Source: an uncultured Clostridia bacterium (GTDB taxonomy: Bacteria > Bacillota > Clostridia > UBA1381 > UBA9506). Taken from it: 64,000 nt of DNA. The notes under the pieces were generated by a model. That model ran no database searches. It was given only the letters and a program-made list of their open reading frames with translations, and was not told the DNA's origin. The position numbers were made by a program, and so were the translations under genes. The stretch lies in NCBI GenBank assembly GCA_934438075.1, contig CAKSBF010000001.1, positions 496,001 to 560,000 on the forward strand. Reading direction: 5' to 3'. Numbering within the stretch: the stretch's first letter is position 1; every line of letters starts with the position of its first letter. This document shows positions 44,210 through 53,473 of the stretch, one piece after another.

Positions 44210-44521
44210 TTATTCTCCTATACGGTTAATAATCAACTGCACCGCTTTTTCCTTTTTTGCAGCAGAAAGCTGCTGCATGGCGGATATTTCACGTTCGGCA
44301 AGCGCAAGAATCTCTTTACATTCCCCTTCGGCGCTCTCCCGTCCTTCGGCAGCCGCCTTCTGTATCTCCTGCCGTGAAATTTCCTCCTGACTGCTGACAG
44401 TGCGGTACGCCAGCGTGGTTGCATCCTTTAGAATCTGTCTTGCCTTTGTCTGTGCGTCCTTTACCAGCTGTTCTGCCTCCGCCTCGGTTTCTTTAATCGA
44501 ATGAATCATTTCAAGAGCCAT
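44210..44521 (-). CDS. V/A-type ATPase small peripheral-stalk subunit (G/H-like)
   Basis: A 103-residue, entirely helical coiled-coil protein (SIKETEAEAEQLVKDAQTKARQIL) of the G/H (AhaH) type that pairs with subunit E. The ATG at 44521 is favoured because GGAGG lies six bases before it; the ATG two codons upstream abuts that site. It is the first gene of the operon (order G/H, I, K, E, C, F, A, B, D). Confidence 0.82.
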   Translation of the reverse strand: MALEMIHSIKETEAEAEQLVKDAQTKARQILKDATTLAYRTVSSQEEISRQEIQKAAAEGRESAEGECKEILALAEREISAMQQLSAAKKEKAVQLIINRIGE

Positions 44522-44589
44522 CTTCATCCTCCTTTTTTAAGCTGTCCTCAGAATGTTATTTTATGATATAAAATAATTTTTCATACAGT

Positions 44590-45741
44590 TTAATAGGAAA
44601 AATCTTCGGGTCTTTCATCGGTTTTTCCGAAATAATATAAAATTGCATCTACTGTTCTGCGCGAAGCACAGCCGTCGCCATATGGATTGACTGCCTTCGA
44701 CATTTTTTCATATTCTTCTTTGTGATCCAAAAGCTCATTGCAAAGACCGAGAATGTTTTCCTCACACACACCTGCTATTTTTACCGTTCCGGCATAAACC
44801 GCTTCAGGACGTTCCGTTTCATTACGGAGCACCAAAACCGGCTTGCCGAGAGATGGCGCCTCCTCCTGCAGACCGCCGGAATCCGTCATGACCATATAAC
44901 TGCGCGCCATAAGATTGTGCAGTTCCTCTACATCAAGCGGATCAATTAAATGGATTCTTTCATGTCCGCCCAAAATATCGAAAACAGTTTCACGCACAGC
45001 CGGATTTAAATGTACGGGATATACTGCTTCAACATCGTCATGCGCGTCCACGGCACGGCGAATGGCGCGGCAGATATTCGCAAGCGGTTCACCGAGATTT
45101 TCACGGCGGTGAGCTGTTACCAAAATGATACGCTTGTTTTGATAATCCAGTCCTCGAAGCAGCTCATCCGCAAAATGATAGTCTTTTTCTACGGTTGCAT
45201 GAATCGCGTCAATTACCGTATTGCCCGTAATGTAAATATTTTTTTCATCAACCAGCTCTTTCAAAAGGTTCTCCTTGTTATTTTGGGTCGGCGCAAAATA
45301 AATATCTGTCAGCGCTGTGGTCAGCTTGCGGTTCATTTCTTCCGGAAACGGAGAATATTTATCATAAGTCCTCAGACCTGCCTCTACATGTCCTACTTTT
45401 GTCTTGCAGTAAAAAGCCGCCAAAGCTCCGGCAAACGTGGTGGAGGTATCGCCGTGTACCAAAACAATATCCGGTTCCGCCTTTTTAATAACCTCCTCCA
45501 AACCGACCAGCGATTTGGACGTAATGCCGGATAAAGTCTGTGCCTGCTGCATGATATTTAAGTCATAGTCCGGCTTGATGTCAAAGCGGCTAAGCACCTG
45601 ATCCAGCATTTGCCGATGCTGCGCCGTAACACAGACAATGGATTCTATTTCTTCGCGCGACTCGAGTTCTTTCACCAGCGGCGCCATTTTTATTGCTTCG
45701 GGTCTTGTCCCGAATACTGTCATAACCTTCAAACGATTCAT
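44590..45741 (-). CDS. wecB: UDP-N-acetylglucosamine 2-epimerase (non-hydrolysing)
   Basis: A 383-residue GT-B-fold enzyme beginning VMTVFGTRPEAIKMAPLV. It shows the active-site strings VHGDTSTTFAGALAAFY, HVEAGLRTYDKYSPFPEEMNR, HRREN and DSGGLQEEAPSLGKPVLVLR. It converts UDP-GlcNAc to UDP-ManNAc, a precursor of wall teichoic-acid linkage units or other wall glycans. ATG 45741 follows ACGGAGG. It lies downstream of the TagO/WecA-like gene, with which it should act. Confidence 0.95.
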   Translation of the reverse strand: MNRLKVMTVFGTRPEAIKMAPLVKELESREEIESIVCVTAQHRQMLDQVLSRFDIKPDYDLNIMQQAQTLSGITSKSLVGLEEVIKKAEPDIVLVHGDTSTTFAGALAAFYCKTKVGHVEAGLRTYDKYSPFPEEMNRKLTTALTDIYFAPTQNNKENLLKELVDEKNIYITGNTVIDAIHATVEKDYHFADELLRGLDYQNKRIILVTAHRRENLGEPLANICRAIRRAVDAHDDVEAVYPVHLNPAVRETVFDILGGHERIHLIDPLDVEELHNLMARSYMVMTDSGGLQEEAPSLGKPVLVLRNETERPEAVYAGTVKIAGVCEENILGLCNELLDHKEEYEKMSKAVNPYGDGCASRRTVDAILYYFGKTDERPEDFSY

Positions 45742-45773
45742 AATGTTCCTCCGTAATTGTATGTTGAATAGCA

Positions 45774-45806
45774 AAGAGAAGATATACAAAACCGCATATC
45801 TTCTCT
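45774..45806 (-). terminator. Hairpin between the WecA/TagO-like gene and wecB
   Basis: The stem AGAGAAGATAT/ATATCTTCTCT has a 10-base loop and only three Ts after it on the minus strand. It is a weak terminator or attenuator, so some readthrough into wecB is likely. Confidence 0.5.
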
Positions 45807-45812
45807 TATTGT

Positions 45813-46964
45813 TTACTTTTTATTTTGAACAGATTCGTCCTCCGGGACAGAATCTGCCGCATTTTCCTTTTCCATATGTTCTTCCGGATTTTGCGCGGTT
45901 TTGTCCTCATCCTCCGGGGAATGACCCACAAAATTAAACGCAAACAGCAAGAACAGCAATACAGAAATAATCAGCAGCACCGCGCGCGAAAATCCCGAAA
46001 ACAGCATAACAATACCGCTGATGGCGAGTATCGCTGACAAGCCGTAAAGGATGATTACCGTTGTGCGGTGTGAAAAACCTTTGTCCACCAGCTTGTGGTG
46101 CAGATGCCCCCGATCCGGCGTCATAATACCCTGCCCCTTTGCCAGGCGGCGGATAATCGCAAACGTTGTATCAAAGATAGGCAACCCCAATATCAAAAGC
46201 GGCACCACAAATGCCACATAGGTTTTAAATGGTCCTTGTATGGAAATACATGCCAAAATATATCCCAAAAAAGTAGACCCGGTATCTCCCATAAAAATCT
46301 TGGCCGGATTAAAATTATACGGTAAAAATCCAAAGCATGCACCGGCAAGCGCCGCCGCCATAACCAAAAGGGTTACGCTGGTGTTGTGCTGTATCAGCAA
46401 AATGGACAGCAAAGCCACCGCCGCAATGGAGGAAACGCCCACTGCGAGACCGTCCAGACCGTCAATCAGATTTACGGCATTGGTTACACCGACAATCCAC
46501 AAGATACTTCCGCCGATGGAAAGCCATGTCGGCAGACGCAAAAGCTCCTCCGCAGAAAACGGATTTGATATTGCAAAAACACGCACATGCAGCAGCACAG
46601 GTATGGCCGCCGCCACAATCTGCACCACAAACTTAAAGTGTGCCGGAAGCGGTTTCCTGTCATCAAATATGCCCAATACCGTGATAATCACACTGCCTGC
46701 CAAAATACCGAGCAAACTCCAGTTAATACCGCCGGATGGCAGCCGAAAATCCGAAAAGCACAGCACGCTCACAAAAAAACCGTAAAATATTGCAAGACCA
46801 CCCAAAAGAGCCATTGGCTTCTTATGCATTCTGCGGTTGTCCTTCGGGACATCCACCGCGCCGATACGAAACGCCAGACGTTTTACCAGCGGTGTTGCAG
46901 CAAAGGAGATGATCAATGCAACAATGAAAGCAAATGTTATGTTAAGTCCGCCTTGATTCGGCAT
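45813..46964 (-). CDS. Polyprenyl-phosphate GlcNAc-1-phosphate transferase (TagO/WecA/MraY family)
   Basis: A 383-residue membrane protein with about eleven helices and the family's Mg2+/catalytic motifs: FDDRKPLPAHFKF, NAVNLIDGLDGLA and FMGDTGSTFLGY, plus the basic loop DRGHLHHKL. It starts wall-glycan synthesis by moving GlcNAc-1-P onto undecaprenyl phosphate. The last 40 residues are acidic and disordered, an extension beyond the usual length. ATG 46964 is eleven bases after AGGAG. It has its own strong promoter. Confidence 0.93.
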   Translation of the reverse strand: MPNQGGLNITFAFIVALIISFAATPLVKRLAFRIGAVDVPKDNRRMHKKPMALLGGLAIFYGFFVSVLCFSDFRLPSGGINWSLLGILAGSVIITVLGIFDDRKPLPAHFKFVVQIVAAAIPVLLHVRVFAISNPFSAEELLRLPTWLSIGGSILWIVGVTNAVNLIDGLDGLAVGVSSIAAVALLSILLIQHNTSVTLLVMAAALAGACFGFLPYNFNPAKIFMGDTGSTFLGYILACISIQGPFKTYVAFVVPLLILGLPIFDTTFAIIRRLAKGQGIMTPDRGHLHHKLVDKGFSHRTTVIILYGLSAILAISGIVMLFSGFSRAVLLIISVLLFLLFAFNFVGHSPEDEDKTAQNPEEHMEKENAADSVPEDESVQNKK

Positions 46965-47073
46965 AACAACCTTCACTCCTCTTTCTTGATAAGGAAGTTA
47001 TCTTCCTGCGGCATGCGCTCTTTGTCCGCGCTATGCCGAAAATGGAAAAAATTACTCAACTGATATTGCATTG

Positions 47074-47102
47074 ATTATATAACATATTCCCCAATTTGTC
47101 AA
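47074..47102 (-). promoter_or_regulatory. Promoter for the TagO/WecA-like gene
   Basis: On the minus strand, perfect TTGACA (47097-47102) and TATAAT (47074-47079) with a 17-base spacer. Confidence 0.85.
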
Positions 47103-47154
47103 TTAAAATTGATTGTGATTTGCTCAAAATCAACAATTTGTTCATAAAAACGAC

Positions 47155-47874
47155 TTAATTAAGCACGGTGGTTTCAGCTGCATTTTCATTCTTTTTGTAT
47201 ACAGACAGCGCGCCGCTTTCGTCAAGCGTCGCCAAAAAAATTTGCGAAATTTGTCCGCATTTTTGCTTGGCAAGCTCCTGTTTCAGCCAGCTTTCGTCCC
47301 GTCCTGCCGCTTTCAGGTTGCGCTCCATTACCTTTCCGTCGATAACTACATTTGCAATTAATCCCTCACTTTTCGGTGACAGCTGCAAATCCTCACAGGT
47401 CACATTTTTCTTGGTTTCCTTAGGCATTAAACTTATCTTTCCGTTGGTTTCCATTACGGCATATTTGATATCGGCTATGTTAAAATAGCCCTGTGCACGC
47501 AGTTCGGAAAGCAGTTCGTTTACATCAAGTTTTGAACTTTTCAGATTTTTTTCTATTAGCCTTCCGTTTTGAATCAACACCTCAGGTGTTCCTATAAAGA
47601 TTCGCCGGGCCCATATGCTTTTATCTGACCAGACGGACATACCGATGGCAACCAGCGTGAACACAATCATTGCAATCACCGCATAATGATACGGAATATC
47701 ACGGTCAACTGTCATCTCCGCCGCCACCGAACCAATGGAAATACCGATGGCATAATCAAAAAATGACAACTGGGAGATTTGTTTCGCTCCTAAAATTCTT
47801 GTTAAAATAAATAAAACAACCACTGCCATAAAAGCGCGCAATACAATATCCAGACTTTCTATGATCCACTGCAT
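47155..47874 (-). CDS. DUF421 (YetF-like) membrane protein
   Basis: A 239-residue protein with three N-terminal membrane helices (first about 90 residues, including TRILGAKQISQLSFFDYAIGISIGSVAAEMT, the family signature). A cytosolic domain of two similar lobes follows (PEVLIQNGRLIEKNL; ANVVIDGKVMERNL). Family function is poorly known, although some members matter in spores. The gene stands alone; a weak AAAGGAG precedes the ATG. Confidence 0.9.
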   Translation of the reverse strand: MQWIIESLDIVLRAFMAVVVLFILTRILGAKQISQLSFFDYAIGISIGSVAAEMTVDRDIPYHYAVIAMIVFTLVAIGMSVWSDKSIWARRIFIGTPEVLIQNGRLIEKNLKSSKLDVNELLSELRAQGYFNIADIKYAVMETNGKISLMPKETKKNVTCEDLQLSPKSEGLIANVVIDGKVMERNLKAAGRDESWLKQELAKQKCGQISQIFLATLDESGALSVYKKNENAAETTVLN

Positions 47875-48029
47875 AAAACCTCTCCTTTATTTGTTTTTAC
47901 TTATTATGAATCTTTTTTGGTAAAAAAAACAAAAATATAATATTCTATAAATATAGGAAGGAAACCGTTTTATAAATTCGTTTTTTTCGCTAAAATTCGG
48001 CAAAATTCCCGAAAAATTTCATAAATCTA

Positions 48030-48058
48030 TTGATTTTGAAGAAAATATTCGCTATAAT
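48030..48058 (+). promoter_or_regulatory. Promoter for hom-thrB-lysC
   Basis: TTGATT (48030-48035) and TATAAT (48053-48058) with a 17-base spacer, 69 bases upstream of hom. The leader is too short for a T-box. Confidence 0.75.
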
Positions 48059-48127
48059 GTTAATATCCGTAAAATAGGGAATATTATACGGTTGTAAAGA
48101 CGTTATCCATATATTGGGAGGTTAATT

Positions 48128-49330
48128 ATGATAAAAGCGGCAATACTGGGATACGGCACAGTCGGCTCGGGCGTGTATGAAATTATCCGCAAAAACGCAC
48201 GGACGATTGAGCGCAAGGTCGGACAAGCACTTGATATTAAATATATTTTGGATATCAGAGATTTTGATAATCATCCGGAGAAACATCTGTTTACCAAAAA
48301 TTTTGACGATATTTTAAATGATGACGAAGTTAAAATTGTCGTGGAGGTTATGGGCGGACTTCATCCGGCATATGATTTTTCCAAGGCGGCGCTTTTAGCC
48401 GGTAAAAACGTTATTACCTCCAACAAAGAATTGGTTGCAACACACGGAACCGAGCTTTTGAAAATTGCCGAGGAGCAAAACGTAAACTACATGTTTGAAG
48501 CTTCTGTCGGCGGCGGTATTCCGATTATCCGCCCGTTAAATCTCTGTCTGGCTGCAAATGAGATTGAAGAAATATACGGTATTTTAAACGGAACGACAAA
48601 CTTTATTTTAACCAAAATGTTTGCTGAAGGAGCAAGCTTTGATGACGCACTGTCCGAGGCACAGCGTTTGGGATATGCGGAACGCAACCCGGCAGCAGAC
48701 GTGGAGGGACATGACGCTTGCAGAAAAATTGCCATTTTAGCTTCGCTGGCATCCGGCAACTTTGTAGATTACAGCCGTATTCCGACCATCGGCATTACAG
48801 GCATTACCAAAAGTGATGTTGTCTTTGCGGAAAAACTCGGCTGTGTGATAAAATTAATTGGCTATGCAAAAATTGATAAAAATGAAAAGGTATACGCATG
48901 CGTCTGCCCGATGGTTATTTCCAAAGAGCACAAGCTGGCAGACGTTAATGATGTGTTTAACGCTATTTTGGTACACGGTGACGCGATTGATGATGTCATG
49001 TTTTATGGCCGCGGTGCAGGCAAACTGCCTACAGCAAGCGCTGTCGTAGCAGATGTAATTGACGCGGCAAAGCATGTGCACACACACATCCGCCTGTCAT
49101 GGAAACAGCCGGAAAATGATATTTTTATGGATCCGGAGGAGGTTACGGCCCGTTATATGATTCGCACACCGGATGCAGAGCTGTTTAAAAACTTTGACAA
49201 TGCGCAGATTGTCGGCGAGCATATCGGCGAACACGGAAAAGAATATGCTTTTGTAACAGACCGCATGACGGAAAAAGAGCTGGCAGAACACTTACAGGCA
49301 CGCGGCACATACATCCGTATGCTTGCATAG
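48128..49330 (+). CDS. hom: Homoserine dehydrogenase
   Basis: A 400-residue enzyme with an N-terminal NAD(P) fold (ILGYGTVGSGVYEII), VVEVMGGLHPAYDF, the catalytic SNKELVATHG and the substrate-site string PAADVEGHDACRKIAIL. It reduces aspartate semialdehyde to homoserine in threonine/methionine synthesis. Standard Firmicute Hom proteins carry a full ACT domain of about 80 residues; here only a short C-terminal tail of about 60 residues follows, so feedback by threonine may be altered (inference). GGGAGG precedes the ATG. It leads a three-gene operon. Confidence 0.95.
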   Translation: MIKAAILGYGTVGSGVYEIIRKNARTIERKVGQALDIKYILDIRDFDNHPEKHLFTKNFDDILNDDEVKIVVEVMGGLHPAYDFSKAALLAGKNVITSNKELVATHGTELLKIAEEQNVNYMFEASVGGGIPIIRPLNLCLAANEIEEIYGILNGTTNFILTKMFAEGASFDDALSEAQRLGYAERNPAADVEGHDACRKIAILASLASGNFVDYSRIPTIGITGITKSDVVFAEKLGCVIKLIGYAKIDKNEKVYACVCPMVISKEHKLADVNDVFNAILVHGDAIDDVMFYGRGAGKLPTASAVVADVIDAAKHVHTHIRLSWKQPENDIFMDPEEVTARYMIRTPDAELFKNFDNAQIVGEHIGEHGKEYAFVTDRMTEKELAEHLQARGTYIRMLA

Positions 49331-49347
49331 TCTAAGGGAGCAAAATC

Positions 49348-50268
49348 ATGAAAAAGGTAAAGGTAAGAGTTCCGGCAACCACCGCAAACCTGGGCGCGGG
49401 CTTTGATTCTCTCGGTGCGGCGCTGAAACTTTATAACTACATTGAGGCAGAAGAGACCGAATCGGGTCTCTCAATAGAAATTCTCGGCGGCACGGGTGGT
49501 TTCCTGCCGACCGATGAAAAAAATCTGGTTTATAAAACTATGGCATATTTGTTTGAGAAAGCTGAATATACTGCAAAGGGGCTTTCTTTACGTCTGGAAA
49601 ATCATATCCCCGTTACGCGGGGTTTAGGTTCAAGCTCTGCCTGCATTGTCGGCGGACTTCTTGCCGCAAACACTCTTTGCGGCGAGCCTTTTTCAAAGCG
49701 CGAACTGATGTGCATGGCGGCAAAGCTGGAAGGTCATTCTGACAATTCGACCGCTGCTCTGGCGGGTGGATTTACCATTTCGGTTTACAATGATGAGGAT
49801 ATCTTTTATTATTCCCATCCCATTAAGAATGATTTAAAATTTGTTCTGCTTGTTCCTGATTTTGCCGTAATGACAAAAAAGGCACGAAGCACACTTCCGC
49901 GGTTTTATCCGCTGCGCGACGTCAGTTTTAACATATCACATGCGGCGCTGACCGTTGCGGCGATTCTTTCCGGCGAATATGAAAATCTTTTATGCGCGGT
50001 AGAGGACAGAATCCATGAGCCATACCGCAAAACCTTTATTGATGGTTATCAAAAAATCCATAACCGTTTAAAAAGCTACGGCGCGCTGGGCACTTATATC
50101 AGCGGTTCCGGTCCGACCATGATTTCATTGGTGGAGGGAGATGACGCCGAGAGCTTTCTTTCGGATATGCAGGAATATATGGAAAAATCACATCCAAATT
50201 GGAGCGTTATGCTTTTGGATGCGGACAACGAAGGCGCAAAGCTTCTTGATTTAGAAACGGAGGGTTAA
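49348..50268 (+). CDS. thrB: Homoserine kinase
   Basis: A 306-residue GHMP kinase with the N-terminal VRVPATTANLGAGFDSLG, the ATP-binding PVTRGLGSSSACIVGGL and C-terminal GTYISGSGPTMISL. It phosphorylates homoserine for threonine synthesis. It starts 17 bases after hom. Threonine synthase (thrC) is not in the window. Confidence 0.96.
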   Translation: MKKVKVRVPATTANLGAGFDSLGAALKLYNYIEAEETESGLSIEILGGTGGFLPTDEKNLVYKTMAYLFEKAEYTAKGLSLRLENHIPVTRGLGSSSACIVGGLLAANTLCGEPFSKRELMCMAAKLEGHSDNSTAALAGGFTISVYNDEDIFYYSHPIKNDLKFVLLVPDFAVMTKKARSTLPRFYPLRDVSFNISHAALTVAAILSGEYENLLCAVEDRIHEPYRKTFIDGYQKIHNRLKSYGALGTYISGSGPTMISLVEGDDAESFLSDMQEYMEKSHPNWSVMLLDADNEGAKLLDLETEG

Positions 50269-50270
50269 CA

Positions 50271-51479
50271 TTGGGTTTAATAGTACAAAAATTCGGAGGC
50301 TCATCTGTTGCCAATGCCGAACGCGTATTTAATGTAGCGGACATCGTTACGAGTACGTATAAAAAGGGCAACAACGTTATCGTTGTAGTGTCGGCACAAG
50401 GTGATACTACCGATGATTTGATTGAAAAAGCAAAGGAAATCAATCCGCACGCTTCCAAGCGTGAGATGGATATGCTTTTGTCAACCGGTGAGCAGATTTC
50501 CATTTCGCTGCTTGCTATGGCAATTGAAAAGCTGGGTTTTCCGGTAGTTTCGCTCACAGGCTGGCAGGCAGGTATGAAAACTGATTCTAACTATTCTAAC
50601 AGCCGTATCCGCAAAATAGACACTGAGCGGCTGATGATAGAGCTGGATAAGAAAAACATTGTAGTCGTGGCAGGCTTTCAGGGCATTAACCGCTACGACG
50701 ACATAACCACACTCGGACGCGGAGGTTCCGATACGTCAGCTGTGGCTTTGGCAGCAGCCTGTCATGCGGATTTGTGTGAAATCTATACAGACGTGGATGG
50801 TGTTTATACAACCGATCCGCGCATTGTTCCCAACGCAAAAAAATTGGATGAAATCTCTTTTGATGAAATGCTGGAGCTGGCAAGTCTTGGTGCAAACGTT
50901 TTGCACAACCGCTCCGTAGAAATGGCAAAAAAGTATAATGTAAATCTTTGTGTCCGTTCGAGTTTGACCCGTGCGGAGGGTACTGTAGTAAAGGAGGCCG
51001 TTAAATTGGAAGGTATGTTGGTTAGAGGTGTTACAAAGGACAACGATGTGGCAAGAATTTCACTGTGCGGAATAGAGGATACACCGGGCAAAGCATTTCG
51101 CGTGTTTGCTCTTTTAGCGAAAAAAAATATTAACGTAGACATTATTTTACAGTCCATCGGACGTGCGGACAAAAAGGATATCAGCTTTACGGTAGCAGAA
51201 AGTCACATTGACGAAGCTCTTAAAATTATTGAAGAAAACAAAGATGCTATCGGTTATGAATCCATGAGCTACAACACGAAGGTATCAAAGGTATCAATTG
51301 TCGGCGCCGGCATGGTAACCAATGCAGGTGTTGCCGCAAAAATGTTTGAAGCTCTTTATGAGGCGCAGATTAACATCCATATGATTGCAACCTCAGAAAT
51401 TAAAGTTTCCGTATTAATTGACGAAGGTTATGAGGCAAAAGCCGTGAAGGCGATTCACGATAAATTTGAACTGGCGTAA
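50271..51479 (+). CDS. lysC: Aspartate kinase
   Basis: A 402-residue enzyme with KFGGSSVA at the start, GRGGSDTSAVALAAACHAD and TDVDGVYTTDPRIV in the kinase domain. A C-terminal pair of ACT domains (about 265-402) is the likely site of lysine/threonine feedback. It performs the first step of the aspartate pathway. The start is TTG at 50271, with GGAGGG upstream, two bases after the thrB stop. Confidence 0.96.
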   Translation: MGLIVQKFGGSSVANAERVFNVADIVTSTYKKGNNVIVVVSAQGDTTDDLIEKAKEINPHASKREMDMLLSTGEQISISLLAMAIEKLGFPVVSLTGWQAGMKTDSNYSNSRIRKIDTERLMIELDKKNIVVVAGFQGINRYDDITTLGRGGSDTSAVALAAACHADLCEIYTDVDGVYTTDPRIVPNAKKLDEISFDEMLELASLGANVLHNRSVEMAKKYNVNLCVRSSLTRAEGTVVKEAVKLEGMLVRGVTKDNDVARISLCGIEDTPGKAFRVFALLAKKNINVDIILQSIGRADKKDISFTVAESHIDEALKIIEENKDAIGYESMSYNTKVSKVSIVGAGMVTNAGVAAKMFEALYEAQINIHMIATSEIKVSVLIDEGYEAKAVKAIHDKFELA

Positions 51480-51529
51480 GCAAGGATATAATAATTTAAA
51501 CTATTTTATGTTTAAAGGAGGATATTACT

Positions 51530-52312
51530 ATGGTTCTTATGCAAAGATGGCAGCTTAAGCAGTCTGCAAAGGAACAATTGCGCGGCAAATGGGGGAACAT
51601 GGCTCTGAAGAGTTTTTTGGTATCTATTATTCCTTCCGGTATTCTTTGGGCGGCAATGCTTGTTTTCGGTACATGTTTTGCTGTTAACACGATTTTGCCC
51701 GGAGCGCAATTTGGGTTTGGTTCGTTTGATTTATATGCAACCGGTATCAACGGTTTGGCAGCAGTCGGAATTGTTCTTTTGATTATTGCCTATCTGTGCG
51801 TACTTATTGTAAAATTGGCTCTTGACTTTGGTTTTAACGATGCGTGTATTAAACTGCGAAGCGGTGAAGTTACGGGCGCAGGAGCTATTTTCGGCAGGTT
51901 TAACATGCTTCCAAGGATTTTAATGTACACACTTCTTGTGGTATTGATATGTCTTCCTTACATTGCTGTAGAGTTGCTTAGCAGTTTTTTCCCGGGCACT
52001 GTAGTTAACATTTTGTCATTTTTTATGATGCTGGCATATATTTACATTGCTCTGAGACTTTCCATGAGTGTGTATATCCTTTTGGAAAACCCTTATACCA
52101 CCGCGTGGACATCTTTGAAACAAAGCTGGTATATTATGCGCGGACATTGCTGGAGATTTTTTGTATTAAACCTGAGCTTTCTCGGCTGGATTCTTCTGGC
52201 TTGCTTAAGTCTCGGAATCGGTATGTTCTGGCTTCTGCCTTACATGAGCATGACAAGCGTTAATTTTTACTACAACATCAAAGAAGCTTGTCTGAATACC
52301 GAACAACAATAA
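51530..52312 (+). CDS. DUF975-family membrane protein
   Basis: A 260-residue protein with about five to six membrane helices. Its N-terminal LKQSAKEQLRGKWGNMALKSFLV and LKQSWYIMRGHCWRFFVLNLSFLGWILLA segments are typical of the DUF975 family found across Firmicutes. Function is unknown. AAAGGAGG precedes the ATG by eight bases. A strong terminator follows. Confidence 0.85.
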   Translation: MVLMQRWQLKQSAKEQLRGKWGNMALKSFLVSIIPSGILWAAMLVFGTCFAVNTILPGAQFGFGSFDLYATGINGLAAVGIVLLIIAYLCVLIVKLALDFGFNDACIKLRSGEVTGAGAIFGRFNMLPRILMYTLLVVLICLPYIAVELLSSFFPGTVVNILSFFMMLAYIYIALRLSMSVYILLENPYTTAWTSLKQSWYIMRGHCWRFFVLNLSFLGWILLACLSLGIGMFWLLPYMSMTSVNFYYNIKEACLNTEQQ

Positions 52313-52334
52313 TATTTTGCATGATATAAAAATA

Positions 52335-52375
52335 CAGACCGCATAAAGCATGGCTTTATGCGGTCTGCGTGTTTT
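52335..52375. terminator. Strong terminator after the DUF975 gene
   Basis: A 15-bp stem (CAGACCGCATAAAGC with its complement, 52335-52367) has a 3-base loop and a T-run. It also lies just past the end of the minus-strand DUF1540 gene and may serve both. Confidence 0.9.
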
Positions 52376-52392
52376 TGGAGATTATTGCTTAT

Positions 52393-52566
52393 TTAGCCTT
52401 TCAGCTGAAAAGACTTACAGTCGGTGCACTGATTCATGGTTGGGTCAAGTTCATGTGTTCCGACGGTAATGCAGTCTAAAGAACAGTAATCTTTGCTGTT
52501 GCAATGATGTGCACACTGCTCTACAGTACATTTAATACTTTCATTTACTTTACTATTACAACTCAT
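52393..52566 (-). CDS. Small Cys-rich DUF1540 protein
   Basis: A 57-residue protein, read directly from the bases. It starts MSCNSKVNESIKCTVEQC and has eight Cys residues in two clusters (C3, C13, C18, C22, C28, C32, C47, C50). The 'IKCTVEQCAHH...C...CITVG' layout is that of DUF1540 proteins, probably metal-binding and of unknown role. The ATG at 52566 follows AAGGAGG at a normal distance. It lies downstream of rnfB (79 bases) and may share its transcript. Confidence 0.88.
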   Translation of the reverse strand: MSCNSKVNESIKCTVEQCAHHCNSKDYCSLDCITVGTHELDPTMNQCTDCKSFQLKG

Positions 52567-52644
52567 TTTTTATACCTCCTTGTCGGTACAAAACTATTTT
52601 GTCCCTTTCAGAAGGTTTTTATTCTTTTTATTTTTAAAAATTTT

Positions 52645-53442
52645 TTATTCGCCGCGCTTATGAAATTCGATTACCTGCTTCGGACATTTTGAAGCACATA
52701 TGCCGCAGTTCACGCATTTACTGTAATCAATTTTTGCAATATTATCTACAACATGAACCGCATCCTTAGGACAATTTTTTTCGCACAGTTTGCAGCCAAT
52801 ACAGCCTGCCTGACAAATATCCTTAATTACGGCTCCTTTTTCCTTGGAACGGCACATAACAAAGGTGCGCTGTTTTGCAGGAATCAGCTCGATAATCCTT
52901 TTCGGACAAGTGGCAACACAAACGCCGCAGCCTTTACATTTCTCTGCGTCTACCTGCGCAACGCCGTCTACAACATGAATCGCGTCAAACGGACAGGCAC
53001 GCACACAGCTGCCGTAGCCGGTACAACCGTACAGACAGGTTTTTTCACCGCCTCCGAAACGGTAAACCGCCACACAGTCGGTGATTCCGTCATAACGATA
53101 TTTATTGCTCGCCTTTTCGCAGGTACCGCTGCACAGCACCTTAGCAACCATTTTTTCGCCTTCTTCTACCGTTATGCCCATAATCTCTGCAATTTTTTCC
53201 ATATTTTCTTTTTTGGTGCTGGGACAACCGGCAGGATTGGCTCCCTTTGTTACAATTGCTTCCGCAAATGCCGAACATCCTGCATAGCCGCAGCCTCCGC
53301 AGTTTGCGCCTGCTAAAAGCTCCTGCACTTTTTCAATACGCTCGTCTTTATCCACACGAAAAGCTTTCGCCGCCACACCTAAAAGCGCGCCAAACACGAT
53401 TCCCATGATGCCGAGCATTAAAACCGGTGTTAATATTTCCAT
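52645..53442 (-). CDS. rnfB: Rnf complex subunit B (iron-sulfur)
   Basis: A 265-residue protein with one N-terminal membrane helix, a four-Cys 4Fe-4S motif (ANCGGCGYAGC...GC), and ferredoxin-like cluster motifs (CKGCGVCVATCP, CIGCKLCEKNCP, CVNCGICASKCP). Additional Cys near 135-150 (CLYGCTGYGSCVRACP) suggest at least four clusters in this part. It is the electron entry point from reduced ferredoxin. It is last in the rnfCDGEAB order usual in Clostridia. Confidence 0.95.
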   Translation of the reverse strand: MEILTPVLMLGIMGIVFGALLGVAAKAFRVDKDERIEKVQELLAGANCGGCGYAGCSAFAEAIVTKGANPAGCPSTKKENMEKIAEIMGITVEEGEKMVAKVLCSGTCEKASNKYRYDGITDCVAVYRFGGGEKTCLYGCTGYGSCVRACPFDAIHVVDGVAQVDAEKCKGCGVCVATCPKRIIELIPAKQRTFVMCRSKEKGAVIKDICQAGCIGCKLCEKNCPKDAVHVVDNIAKIDYSKCVNCGICASKCPKQVIEFHKRGE

Positions 53443-53473
53443 TTATTTTCCTCCTCAAGCCAAGCGATCCGCT

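Noticed and set aside
48059..48127. T-box or threonine attenuator before hom
   Set aside because: The leader is only about 60 nt, without a specifier loop, T-box sequence or terminator.
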